From Natrialbaceae archaeon Tc-Br11_E2g1 (GTDB lineage Archaea; Halobacteriota; Halobacteria; Halobacteriales; Natrialbaceae), in NCBI GenBank assembly GCA_001564255.1, contig LKNC01000003.1, positions 1 to 24,051 of the forward strand: 24,051 bases of DNA. Direction: 5' to 3'. The notes under the pieces were generated by a model, which saw nothing but the letters and a program-made list of their open reading frames with translations, did not search any database and had not been told where the DNA came from. Position 1 is the first letter of the stretch, and every line of letters starts with the position of its first letter. This document shows positions 1 to 7,533 of this stretch, in pieces. The position numbers were made by a program, and so were the translations under genes.

Positions 1-1437
1 GAACGCGGCGTCGAGACGCCCCTCGAGTCGCCACACCCGCCACGGCCCGAAAGCGTCTGGCCGTCGCTCTACACCGGGACCGACCCGAGCCACCACGGCG
101 TCTACGGCGCACCCGCCTTCGAGGGGTACCCCGGCGATCGGACCCCGCTGTCGCGGATCGACGTCCGCCGGCCCGCCCTCTGGGACTACCTCTCGACGCT
201 GGGCGTCCCCTCGGTCGTCCTCTCGGTCCCGCTCTCTCACCCCGCCGATCCACTCGAGGGCACGCTCGTCCCCGGGGAGCCGGCACTCGAGGACGAGCCG
301 GCCCATCCACGGGGAGTCCGTGCGGGGATCTCGGAGACGCTCGGCGAGGAGTACGTCCTCTCGCCGACCCCGGCGGATGTGGACCGTCGTCTCGACCCCG
401 TCGATGTCATAGACCAGCGACGCCGGGCGTTTCTCACCCTCCTCGAGACCGCCGAGTGGGAGTTCGGGCTCTGTCGGGTCGGAGCGACGGACCCGACCGC
501 GTGGGGGATCGACACGGCCGGTGACCTCCGTGGGGTGTACGAGGCCGTCGATCGGTTCGTCGACGACGTGTTAGCGGCCGTCGGGGCGGGAACGAACGTC
601 GTCGTCTGTTCGCCCTACGGGACCCGGCCCGTCTCCGGCTACCGGGTTCACGTCAACGAACTGCTGTGTGAGGTGGGCTTTCTCGAGCGCCGAGGCGTCG
701 GCGAGCGACAGCCGACACACGGGAACGACCGCCCGCCCACACTCGAGTGGGTCCTGGCCCCGGTTCGCCGTCTCGGGGCCGGCCTCGAGTCGCTCGCCGC
801 GAGGCTCCGCCCGGACGCCCCGACCGTGGACTCCCACGACCCGTTCGACTGGGCCGGGTCGCTCGCTTACGCCCCGCCGGACCGGGACGGCGTCCGGCTC
901 AACCTCGTCGACCGGGACCCCGACGGGATCGTCTCTATACACTCCTACGAGAACGCCCGCGAGGAACTGCTCGAGATCCTCGCCCGGGCGGAGACCCCGG
1001 ACGGCGACCCCGCCTTCGGCTTCGTCCGTCGGCGCGAGCGCGTCTACGACGGCCCGTTCCTCGAGACCGCCCCGGACGTCCTGTACTCGACGGCCGGGAC
1101 GGGAAACGTCGCCTCGACGCGCCCGTCCCCGCGCTCGTTCGTGCCGGTAACCGGCTACGGGCGCGATCCGGAGGGGCTGTTTCTCGGGACCGGCCCCGGC
1201 TTCAGGGCGACCGAGGACGTCGACCGACTCACGGTCCCCGACGTCGCCCCGATCGCGCTCGCCGTCCTCGGACGGGCGGTCCCCTCGCTCGTGACCGGGA
1301 CCGCGCCGACGGAACTGGTCGTCCCTCGCGTGAGGCGAACCGAGTACCCCGAATCGACCTACGGCGCGGCGGCGACCGACCCGACCTTCGACGACGCGGG
1401 GCTCACCGACCGCCTCGAGGGCCTGGAGTACCCGTAG
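1..1437 (+). CDS. Alkaline phosphatase superfamily protein, 5'-truncated, probably catalytically degenerate
   Basis: The reading frame is open from base 1, so the true start lies outside the window; 478 residues are visible, ending in TAG. The first 40 codons carry the family signature VWPSLYTG followed by DPSHHGVYG, and later parts match the type I phosphodiesterase / nucleotide pyrophosphatase branch of the alkaline phosphatase fold (PVSGYRVHVNELL, EGLFLGTGPGF). Active members use a Thr or Ser nucleophile and two metal ions. Here the nucleophile position, four residues before the Trp, is Pro (46-48). The usual SDHG metal motif reads SPYG (610-621). The usual TD..xH motif reads TDPTAW (487-504), and the C-terminal His before EG is not seen. 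A binding or structural role is inferred. The alignment is from memory, so family membership is firmer than loss of activity. No membrane segment is seen in the visible part. Confidence 0.8.
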   Translation, partial: ERGVETPLESPHPPRPESVWPSLYTGTDPSHHGVYGAPAFEGYPGDRTPLSRIDVRRPALWDYLSTLGVPSVVLSVPLSHPADPLEGTLVPGEPALEDEPAHPRGVRAGISETLGEEYVLSPTPADVDRRLDPVDVIDQRRRAFLTLLETAEWEFGLCRVGATDPTAWGIDTAGDLRGVYEAVDRFVDDVLAAVGAGTNVVVCSPYGTRPVSGYRVHVNELLCEVGFLERRGVGERQPTHGNDRPPTLEWVLAPVRRLGAGLESLAARLRPDAPTVDSHDPFDWAGSLAYAPPDRDGVRLNLVDRDPDGIVSIHSYENAREELLEILARAETPDGDPAFGFVRRRERVYDGPFLETAPDVLYSTAGTGNVASTRPSPRSFVPVTGYGRDPEGLFLGTGPGFRATEDVDRLTVPDVAPIALAVLGRAVPSLVTGTAPTELVVPRVRRTEYPESTYGAAATDPTFDDAGLTDRLEGLEYP

Positions 1438-1455
1438 TACGGTGTCACAGCAGTA

Positions 1456-1462
1456 TTTATAA
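1456..1462 (+). promoter_or_regulatory. TATA-like box upstream of the hypothetical gene at 1502
   Basis: TTTATAA in the short AT-rich patch after the preceding stop codon. The centre is about 43 nt before the ATG, so transcription would begin near 1485 with a leader of roughly 15-20 nt. A second T-rich patch (1470-1479) sits at leaderless distance and could be used instead. Confidence 0.5.
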
Positions 1463-1501
1463 CGGAGGTTTCCCTTTTCGACTGATGGGGGAAAGTCAGC
1501 C

Positions 1502-2149
1502 ATGGCGTCGACACCCAGCGACGGGGCGGCACGGATACGCGCATCCCACGTAGCCGCCGCGCTCGGCACCTGGACGTACCGGACGACGCCCCGTCTCGAG
1601 GACGCGGTGTACGACCGGTTGTCACGGTCGTTCCCGGACGTCGAGGTCCGTTTCGGAGAGCAAAAGATGGAGGCGGACATCCTCGTCGACGACGTCGGAG
1701 TGAGGATCGTCCGGGGGCTCCACGACGGCACGAGTCGGGAGTTTCGGATCCTCACCGATCAGTACGACGAACTCGTCTTGTACTCACCGTCGGTCCACCG
1801 GACCTACCCCGACCAGTGGGAGCGGGTCAAACACCTCTACGGGTCCGAGCGGAACCCGGGATCGAACGTCCACTTCGTCGAGAAGAAACCGCCGGCCCCA
1901 ACGGTGATCGAGGAACCCTCGGGGGTCGAGATCCTCCTCCTGATCCCGCTCGTGATGTTCGGGATCGCCGGACTGCTCGCGGCGTTCGTCGGCGTATTCA
2001 CGGGCTTTGATATGCACATGACGACCGCGGAACTGTTTTTCGTCGGCGCGTTCAGTGCGCTCGTGTTCGTCATCGCCATCGGCGTCTTCGTCCTGACTGG
2101 CGCGTACCGACCCTACTGCAACTCGCTTATCATCCGGTTGAAACAGTGA
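1502..2149 (+). CDS. Hypothetical protein, soluble N-terminal domain plus two C-terminal membrane helices
   Basis: A 215-residue protein that I do not recognise as a named family. Residues about 1-135 are soluble. Two hydrophobic stretches at about 143-168 and 176-202 look like a helical hairpin in the membrane, followed by a short basic tail. The soluble part has the spacing of a restriction-endonuclease-like core: a helix with LEDAVYDRL, then EADILV, then VGVRIV, then a strand with ELVLYSP. However, the position where an E-x-K pair would sit reads I-V-R, so a working nuclease is unlikely. That fold assignment is inference only. ATG 1502 was chosen; an ATG at 1485 is out of frame. It has its own TATA-like box and is not obviously in an operon with the next gene, which lies 160 nt downstream behind another promoter. 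Confidence 0.75.
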   Translation: MASTPSDGAARIRASHVAAALGTWTYRTTPRLEDAVYDRLSRSFPDVEVRFGEQKMEADILVDDVGVRIVRGLHDGTSREFRILTDQYDELVLYSPSVHRTYPDQWERVKHLYGSERNPGSNVHFVEKKPPAPTVIEEPSGVEILLLIPLVMFGIAGLLAAFVGVFTGFDMHMTTAELFFVGAFSALVFVIAIGVFVLTGAYRPYCNSLIIRLKQ

Positions 2150-2223
2150 GGGGCGTCAGTCACCCGCGAGTCAACTCCGCTGAGGGCTGTCCCGGAGAAC
2201 GGTGATCGCAGCCGGAAGGTTCA

Positions 2224-2230
2224 TTTATAA
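2224..2230 (+). promoter_or_regulatory. TATA-like box for the DUF5658-like gene
   Basis: TTTATAA, about 83 nt upstream of the ATG at 2310. If used normally, transcription starts near 2253 and gives a leader of roughly 55 nt. That is unusual here, where most genes have the box 22-31 nt from the start codon. Confidence 0.5.
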
Positions 2231-2255
2231 GGTAGCTAGATAGTGGGGTACGTCG

Positions 2256-2300
2256 TCGGCGTCGGAAACGGGACGGGGAAAGACAGCGTTTCGACGCCGA
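2256..2300 (+). promoter_or_regulatory. Predicted 13-bp leader hairpin before the DUF5658-like gene
   Basis: TCGGCGTCG plus AAAC (2256-2264, 2266-2269) pairs with GTTT plus CGACGCCGA (2288-2300). The stem is 13 bp with one bulged G at 2265 and an 18-nt loop. It begins where the transcript should start and ends 9 nt before the ATG, so it could limit or gate translation. Function is inferred; pairing is read directly from the sequence. Confidence 0.5.
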
Positions 2301-2309
2301 AACCGGAAC

Positions 2310-2696
2310 ATGGAACCGAACGCCCCATACAACCGACGGATCGACGAATACTGGGATTGGGCAGTCGTTGCCCTGTTTCTCCTGTTAGCTGTCAATCTGC
2401 TCACCTCGATGTACGCAACGGCGGTCGTCGGCATAGAACACGAGTCGAACCCGCTCATGTCGTGGCTGTTCGGCCAGTCACTCGGGGTCATCGTCGTCTT
2501 CCACATCGGCGTGGGAACCGTCGTCGCGTTGCTCTTTTACGTCCTGTTCGAACTCGTCCGTCTGACCCCACGGACCTACCGCGGGATGGTGATGCTGTCG
2601 GTCGAGATCTACCTCGGCTTGCTCGTCGCGGTCGGACTGCTCGTCTTCGCGAACAACGTCACAGTCATCGTCTTCGGGCAGGGACTGTTCACTTAA
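2310..2696 (+). CDS. Small membrane protein, DUF5658-like
   Basis: A 128-residue protein with about four hydrophobic helices (residues roughly 17-42, 55-78, 91-110 and a final segment to the C terminus). After a short charged N terminus it has NLLTSMYATAV followed by an E-x-NPL motif (HESNPLMSWLF). This matches the pattern of DUF5658 membrane proteins, which have an N-D/T-rich helix then ELNPL. The biochemical role of that family is unknown. No signal peptide or catalytic motif is seen. The gene stands alone with its own promoter and a structured leader, and is followed 73 nt later by purK on the same strand. Family assignment is by pattern only. Confidence 0.75.
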   Translation: MEPNAPYNRRIDEYWDWAVVALFLLLAVNLLTSMYATAVVGIEHESNPLMSWLFGQSLGVIVVFHIGVGTVVALLFYVLFELVRLTPRTYRGMVMLSVEIYLGLLVAVGLLVFANNVTVIVFGQGLFT

Positions 2697-2737
2697 TCGG
2701 TTCGATACACACGGTCGTGTCCTCCCCGAGTGAGAAC

Positions 2738-2744
2738 CCTTAAG
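2738..2744 (+). promoter_or_regulatory. purK promoter (leaderless)
   Basis: CCTTAAG box centred about 29 nt before the purK ATG, the spacing expected for a leaderless haloarchaeal transcript. It is immediately followed by a direct repeat. Confidence 0.5.
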
Positions 2745-2767
2745 CGCCGGCGAACAGAAGCGCCGGC
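2742..2767 (+). repeat. Two direct copies of AAGCGCCGGC before purK
   Basis: AAGCGCCGGC occurs at 2742-2751 and again at 2758-2767, a period of 16 nt, filling the space between the TATA-like box and the start codon. The position would suit a repressor site; chance is also possible because the unit is short and GC-rich. Confidence 0.45.
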
Positions 2768-2769
2768 AA

Positions 2770-3927
2770 ATGACGGCACTCGAGACACCGGGACCGACGC
2801 TCGGCGTGGTCGGTGGGGGACAACTCGGCCGGATGCTCGCCGAAGCGGCGGGACCGCTCGGCGTCGAGGTGATCGTCCTCGACCCGACGCCGGAGTGTCC
2901 CGCGTCGGCGGTCTGTCGTGACCAGATCGTCGCCGGCTTCGACGACGAAGCGGCCATCCGCGAGCTCGCAACCCGCGTCGACGTGCTCACCTTCGAGATC
3001 GAACTGGCAGACCAGGAGGCCCTGGGTCGGGTCCACGAGGCGACGGGCGTCCCCGTCCACCCACGGCCGGAGACCCTCGAGTTGATCCACGACAAACTCC
3101 ACCAGAAACGGGCACTCGAGGACGCCGGCGTCCCCGTTCCCCCCTTCCGGGCGGTCGAGGACGCCGAGGACGTCCGGGAAGCGATCGACGACTACGGCGC
3201 GCCCGTGATGCTCAAAGCCCGCACGGGCGGCTACGACGGCCGCGGGAACGTCCCCGTCGAATCGCCCGACGAGGCCGAAGAGGCCCTCGAGGCCGTCGCC
3301 GGCCCCGCGATGGTCGAGGCGTTCGTCGACTTTACACGCGAAGTGTCCGCCATCGCGGTCAACGGCGACGGCGAGACCGCGACCTACCCCATCGGGGAGA
3401 ACGTCCACGAAGCGGAGATCCTCCGGGAGACGATCGTTCCCGCACGATCGGATGACGAGGCGACGGCCCGGACACGGTCGGTCGCGACGGACGTCCTCGA
3501 GCTCATGGAGGGCCGTGGGGTCTACGGGATCGAGTTCTTCGAAACACCCGACGGGGAGATCCTGCTCAACGAGATCGCACCACGCCCGCACAACTCCGGC
3601 CACTGGACGATCGAAGGTGCGGTCGTCTCCCAGTTCGAATCCCACGTCCGGGCGGTCCTCGGGTGGCCGCTCGGATCGACCGAACTCCGTGCGCCCACCG
3701 TGAGCAAGAATTTGTTAGGCGACGTCGAGGAGAACCGGGAGGCACGGCTCTCGAACGTCGAGCGGATCCTCGAGACCCCACGGGCACACCTCCACTGGTA
3801 CGGCAAACGCGAGGCCCGCCCGCTGCGGAAGATGGGCCATCTCACCGTCACCGCCCGCGAGGGCGAGCGCCGCGAGGACCTCCTCGAGACCGCACGCGAA
3901 CTCGAAAACGCGACGACCTTTCGCTAA
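2770..3927 (+). CDS. purK: 5-(carboxyamino)imidazole ribonucleotide synthase
   Basis: PurK carboxylates AIR with ATP and bicarbonate to give N5-CAIR in de novo purine synthesis, in the cytoplasm. The 385-residue protein is of normal length. It opens with a Rossmann-like nucleotide motif GVVGGGQLGRML (about residues 12-23), then shows the ATP-grasp core with HDKLHQKRAL, LKARTGGYDGRGN and a metal-binding end YGIEFF..DGEILLNEIAPRPHNSGH. The run NEIAPRPHNSGHWT is characteristic of PurK. ATG 2770 is used because it lies at leaderless distance from a TATA-like box. purE follows after a 3-nt gap, so the two enzymes of the N5-CAIR route are made from one transcript. Confidence 0.96.
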   Translation: MTALETPGPTLGVVGGGQLGRMLAEAAGPLGVEVIVLDPTPECPASAVCRDQIVAGFDDEAAIRELATRVDVLTFEIELADQEALGRVHEATGVPVHPRPETLELIHDKLHQKRALEDAGVPVPPFRAVEDAEDVREAIDDYGAPVMLKARTGGYDGRGNVPVESPDEAEEALEAVAGPAMVEAFVDFTREVSAIAVNGDGETATYPIGENVHEAEILRETIVPARSDDEATARTRSVATDVLELMEGRGVYGIEFFETPDGEILLNEIAPRPHNSGHWTIEGAVVSQFESHVRAVLGWPLGSTELRAPTVSKNLLGDVEENREARLSNVERILETPRAHLHWYGKREARPLRKMGHLTVTAREGERREDLLETARELENATTFR

Positions 3928-3930
3928 ACG

Positions 3931-4563
3931 ATGACAGACAGCGTTTCAGACCTGATCGATCGGTTGCACAGTGAAGCGGAGATGGACCTCCCCGCCGGGG
4001 AAACCCCCGACGTCGGCATCGTCATGGGGAGTGATTCGGACCTCGAGACGATGCTGACCGGCGGTCGCCGCCGGGGAGCCTACGATGCGTTCGTCGACGA
4101 ACTCGGGTTCGAAGAGCAGACCGAGTTCGAAGCCCCGCCGGAGGCCCGCTTTACCTTCGAGACGTACGTCACCTCCGCTCACCGCACCCCGGAGTTGATG
4201 TACGCCTACGCCGAGACCGCCGAGGATCGGGGTCTCGACGTCATCATCGCGGGCGCGGGCGGGAAGTCCGCCGACTTGCCGAACATGACGGCGTCGATCG
4301 CCTACCCGCTTCCCGTCATCGGCGTCCCCGTCCAGGAGAAATCGGTCGATTCGGTGATCGGGATGCCGACGGGCGCACCGATCGTCGCCGTCGACGCCGG
4401 CAAATCGTTCAACGCCGCACTCTCCGCCGCCCAGATCCTCGCTCGAGAACACGAGACGGTCCGCGAACGGTTGCTCGAGTACCACGGGAGGCTGAAAGGC
4501 GAGGTCGGCGACGTCTCCCGGGAGCTCCACGACCGGGGGACCCTCGAGTTCTCGGGTGAATAA
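3931..4563 (+). CDS. purE: N5-carboxyaminoimidazole ribonucleotide mutase
   Basis: PurE converts N5-CAIR to CAIR, the step after PurK. The 210-residue protein carries GSDSD (33-37) and SAHRTPE (82-88), the phosphate- and ribose-binding signatures, followed by IIAGAGGKSADLPNMTAS and GVPVQ. Two things differ from bacterial class I PurE. There are about 20 extra residues between the GSDSD and SAHRTP motifs. The usual AAHLPGM segment reads SADLPNM, so its His is an Asp. There is also a 25-residue N-terminal extension. These may be normal for haloarchaea. Transcription is shared with purK; the next gene lies 209 nt away with its own promoter. Confidence 0.95.
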   Translation: MTDSVSDLIDRLHSEAEMDLPAGETPDVGIVMGSDSDLETMLTGGRRRGAYDAFVDELGFEEQTEFEAPPEARFTFETYVTSAHRTPELMYAYAETAEDRGLDVIIAGAGGKSADLPNMTASIAYPLPVIGVPVQEKSVDSVIGMPTGAPIVAVDAGKSFNAALSAAQILAREHETVRERLLEYHGRLKGEVGDVSRELHDRGTLEFSGE

Positions 4564-4626
4564 CTCGGCCGTTCGATCCACTCGGTCACCGGATTTCGTC
4601 TTTCGGGGGTTAAACGACCTGTAATA

Positions 4627-4651
4627 TGAAAAATCATGTAAACGATTTTCA
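4627..4651 (+). repeat. AT-rich inverted repeat upstream of the nuo operon
   Basis: TGAAAAATC (4627-4635) faces GATTTTCA (4644-4651), perfect apart from one extra A, with an 8-nt centre. It is about 83 nt upstream of the nuoA TATA-like box, in an otherwise GC-rich genome, so an operator is plausible. Confidence 0.5.
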
Positions 4652-4663
4652 CGAATGGCCACT

Positions 4664-4692
4664 CTCCGTGGAGGTATTTTCCATCTACGGAG
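4664..4692 (+). repeat. Second inverted repeat upstream of the nuo operon
   Basis: CTCCGTGGA (4664-4672) faces TCTACGGAG (4684-4692): nine pairs including one G-T, around an 11-nt centre. It lies about 42 nt upstream of the TATA-like box. It could be a regulator site; nothing in the sequence names the regulator. Confidence 0.5.
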
Positions 4693-4733
4693 TTTGAACT
4701 CGTCGAAACCGTACGAAAAGCGAAGAATCAACC

Positions 4734-4740
4734 CTTATAT
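4734..4740 (+). promoter_or_regulatory. nuo operon promoter
   Basis: CTTATAT preceded by a purine-rich stretch, centred about 36 nt before the nuoA ATG, giving a leader of about 10 nt. No other convincing box is seen inside the operon, so this probably drives all eleven genes. Confidence 0.6.
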
Positions 4741-4772
4741 GGGAGCGTTGCCAACCTCCAGACGGTACGGAG

Positions 4773-5186
4773 ATGAATCAATGGATAGCCGTCGGGGCAC
4801 TCGCGTTCGTGGGGTTACTGATCCCGCTTGGTATGATGGCGGTGTCGTATCTCCTGCGACCGAGCGTCCCCGAAACGAGTAAACGCGCCACCTACGAGAG
4901 TGGGGAGGTGCCGACCGGCGGGACGCGCATTCGGTTTAACATCCAGTATTATATGGTTGCGCTCTTGTTCGTCGTCTTCGACATCGAGACTGTCCTGCTT
5001 TTCCCGTGGGCGGTCGTCTACCGGGAGGCCGTCGTGTCGGAGGAGATCTCCCTGGTTCACGCACTCGGCCCGATGTTGTTGTTCGTCGCCATCCTCTTCG
5101 TCGGACTCGCGTGGGCGTGGCGCAAGGGTGCAGTCGAGTGGGCACAGAACCCAGGGCAGGTCGGAGCCGAGGTTGATCGACCATGA
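4773..5186 (+). CDS. nuoA: Complex I subunit A
   Basis: NuoA is a small membrane subunit at the junction of the peripheral and membrane arms of NADH-quinone-oxidoreductase-type complexes. The 137-residue protein has three hydrophobic helices (about 5-29, 60-85 and 93-115). It carries the family signature in the loop before helix 2 (YESGEVP..G..RIRFNIQYY) and helix 2 with VVFDIETVLLFPWA. It is the first gene of the nuo operon. Its stop overlaps the nuoB start as ATGA, a sign of translational coupling. ATG 4773 follows a GGAG-like run directly. Confidence 0.95.
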   Translation: MNQWIAVGALAFVGLLIPLGMMAVSYLLRPSVPETSKRATYESGEVPTGGTRIRFNIQYYMVALLFVVFDIETVLLFPWAVVYREAVVSEEISLVHALGPMLLFVAILFVGLAWAWRKGAVEWAQNPGQVGAEVDRP

Positions 5187-5887
5187 GCAACGAACCACGC
5201 CAGAAAACGTACGAAACCGCAGCACCGTCGACAGATACCCGGGACGCCCGGATGGGCGAGGGGATGGACGACCGGTTCAACTCCAAACTCCGGGAGGCGT
5301 TCGGAGCATCACCGTTTATCCTCACCAAGTTCGACGAGTTCATGAACTGGGTCAGGGGCTCGTCGATGTTCATGTTACAGTTCGGGATCGCCTGCTGTAG
5401 CATCGAGATGATCCACACCTACGCGATCAAACACGACCTGGATCGCTTTGGCGCGGGCGTGCCTCGAGCGTCCCCCCGCCAGGCCGACGTCATCATCGTC
5501 CCCGGGACGATCGTCTCGAAGTTCGGCCCCCGGATGAAACGCGTCTACGACCAGATGCCCGAACCCAAGTTCGTCGTCGGGATGGGGTCGTGTACGATCT
5601 CCGGCGGCCCCTTCCAGGAGGGATACAACGTCGTGAAAGGGGCCGAAGAGATCATCCCGGTCGACATCCACGTCCCGGGCTGTCCACCACGCCCCGAGGC
5701 GCTGGTCTACGGCGTCGCCAAACTCCAAGAACGGATCAAAAACGGCGAATCCTCGCCGGTCGTGGTCAAACCCTACGAACTCGAGGAGTTCGGGGACCTG
5801 CCACGGGACGAACTGGTACAGCAACTCGCCGACCGGATCGACGAAGAGGACCTCGTCATGCGGTATAACTGGGCCGATTCACCATGA
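5183..5887 (+). CDS. nuoB: Complex I subunit B, N2 iron-sulfur subunit
   Basis: NuoB carries cluster N2, the last iron-sulfur cluster before quinone. All four ligands are present: the tandem Cys71-Cys72 in GIACCSIEM, Cys137 in MGSCTISGG and Cys167 in VPGCPPRPE. At 234 residues it matches the family, with a hydrophilic 40-residue N-terminal extension rich in charged residues. It overlaps nuoA and nuoCD by 4 nt each. With the quinone-facing NuoD domain it forms the quinone-reduction site, so electron entry into quinone appears intact even though the NADH module is absent from the operon. Confidence 0.97.
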   Translation: MSNEPRQKTYETAAPSTDTRDARMGEGMDDRFNSKLREAFGASPFILTKFDEFMNWVRGSSMFMLQFGIACCSIEMIHTYAIKHDLDRFGAGVPRASPRQADVIIVPGTIVSKFGPRMKRVYDQMPEPKFVVGMGSCTISGGPFQEGYNVVKGAEEIIPVDIHVPGCPPRPEALVYGVAKLQERIKNGESSPVVVKPYELEEFGDLPRDELVQQLADRIDEEDLVMRYNWADSP

Positions 5888-7533
5888 GCACGGGACTCGA
5901 GAACGGCCTCGAGGTAAGCGAAGACGACCTCGAGACCCTGATCGGTGACCGCGCACTCGACCGTGAGGACCACGTCAATGCACCGGGCTTTGTCGTCCGG
6001 CCCGATCAGGTCCAGGAGGTCCTCACGGACCTCCGCGATGAGGCCGGCTTCGATCACCTCTCCTGTCTCACCGCCCAGCAATACGAGAACCGCTACGAGT
6101 CGATCTACCACCTCAAAAAGTACGCCGACCCGACCCAGGAGGTGAGCGTCGTCGTCCCGACCGCCGTCGACGAGCCGGTAAGCCAGAGCGCAGCGCCCGT
6201 CTTCCGGACCGCGGACTGGCACGAACGGGAGGCCTACGACCTCGTCGGGATCGAGTACGACGACCACCCCGACCTCCGGCGTATCCTGCTTCCCGACACC
6301 TGGCAGGGCCACCCCCTGAGCCTCGAGTACGACCAGGAACAGCCACAGGTGGTTACCCTCTCCGAACACGAGAACCCGGTCCAGCCGGACCACCACGACA
6401 CCGAGTCGGACACGATGTTCCTGAACATCGGTCCACACCACCCGGCGACCCACGGCGTGCTCCACGTGAAGGCGGTCCTCGACGGCGAGACCGTCGTCGA
6501 CGTCGACCCCGACATCGGCTATCTGCACCGCTGTGAAGAGCAGATGTGCCAGTCGGGGACCTATCGCCACCAGATCATGCCCTACCCCGACCGGTGGGAC
6601 TACGTCTCCGCCGGCCTGCTAAACGAGTGGGCCTACGCGCGTGCCGCAGAGGACTTAGCGGACATCGAGGTTCCCGAGTACGCACAGGTCATCCGGACGA
6701 TGTCCGCGGAGCTGTGTCGGATCGCCGCACACATGCTCGCACTCGGGACGTTCGCACTCGACGTCTTCGGGGACTTCACCGCCGTCTTCCAGTACGCCTT
6801 CCGGGACCGGGAGGTCGTCCAGGACATCCTAGAGGACCTCACCGGCCAACGGCTGATGTTTAACTACTTCCGGCTCGGCGGGGTCGCCTGGGACCTGCCG
6901 GAACCACGGGAGGAATTCTTCGAGAAGACCCGTGAGTTCCTCGATGACCTCCCGGCCAAAGCCGAGGAGTATCACAACCTCATCACGGCAAACGAAATCT
7001 TCCAGGTCCGGTGTGTCGACACCGGCATCCTAGAGCCCGAGGTCGCCAAACAGTACGGCTGTACGGGCCCCGTCGCCCGCGGGTCGGGCGTCGACTACGA
7101 CCTCCGACGGGACGACCCCTACGGCTACTACCCCGAACTCGAGTGGAACGTCGTCACCGAGGACGGGATGGACAACTACTCGCGCGTGCTCGTGCGGATG
7201 CAGGAGGTAAAAGAGAGCGCGAAGATCATAGAGCAGTGTATCGACGTTCTCGAGGAGTGGCCCGAAGACGACCGGGAGATCCAGGCAAACGTCCCGCGAA
7301 CGCTCAAACCCGATGCGGACACCGAGGTCTACCGGGCCGTCGAGGCGGCGAAAGGGGAACTCGGGATCTACATGCGCGCAGACGGGACGGACACGCCCGC
7401 TCGCTTCAAGATCCGCAGCCCGTGTTTCCACAACCTCTCGACTCTCGCGGAGATGGCCCAGGGCGAATACATCCCGGATCTGATCGCCTCGCTCGGTAGC
7501 CTGGATATCGTGCTCGGGGAGGTGGACCGGTGA
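5884..7533 (+). CDS. nuoCD: Fused complex I subunits C and D
   Basis: A 549-residue fusion. Residues about 1-165 are the NuoC (30 kDa) domain, shown by DWHEREAYDLVGI and HPDLRRILLPDTWQGHPL. Residues from about 178 are the NuoD (49 kDa) domain. It has NIGPHHPATHG (near 181-191), which contains the quinone-site His, GYLHR with the conserved Tyr, and PYPDRWDY. The end, with RIRSP-type FKIRSPCFHNLS and DIVLGEVDR, is complete. Fused C-D also occurs in E. coli, so the fusion itself is not novel. It overlaps nuoB by 4 nt (ATGA), and its stop overlaps the nuoH start. Confidence 0.97.
   Translation: MSTGLENGLEVSEDDLETLIGDRALDREDHVNAPGFVVRPDQVQEVLTDLRDEAGFDHLSCLTAQQYENRYESIYHLKKYADPTQEVSVVVPTAVDEPVSQSAAPVFRTADWHEREAYDLVGIEYDDHPDLRRILLPDTWQGHPLSLEYDQEQPQVVTLSEHENPVQPDHHDTESDTMFLNIGPHHPATHGVLHVKAVLDGETVVDVDPDIGYLHRCEEQMCQSGTYRHQIMPYPDRWDYVSAGLLNEWAYARAAEDLADIEVPEYAQVIRTMSAELCRIAAHMLALGTFALDVFGDFTAVFQYAFRDREVVQDILEDLTGQRLMFNYFRLGGVAWDLPEPREEFFEKTREFLDDLPAKAEEYHNLITANEIFQVRCVDTGILEPEVAKQYGCTGPVARGSGVDYDLRRDDPYGYYPELEWNVVTEDGMDNYSRVLVRMQEVKESAKIIEQCIDVLEEWPEDDREIQANVPRTLKPDADTEVYRAVEAAKGELGIYMRADGTDTPARFKIRSPCFHNLSTLAEMAQGEYIPDLIASLGSLDIVLGEVDR

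Noticed and set aside
571..1755. A 394-codon minus-strand frame crossing two plus-strand genes
   Set aside because: Arginine- and glycine-rich without recognisable domains, and it runs antisense through the phosphatase-fold gene and the promoter at 1456.
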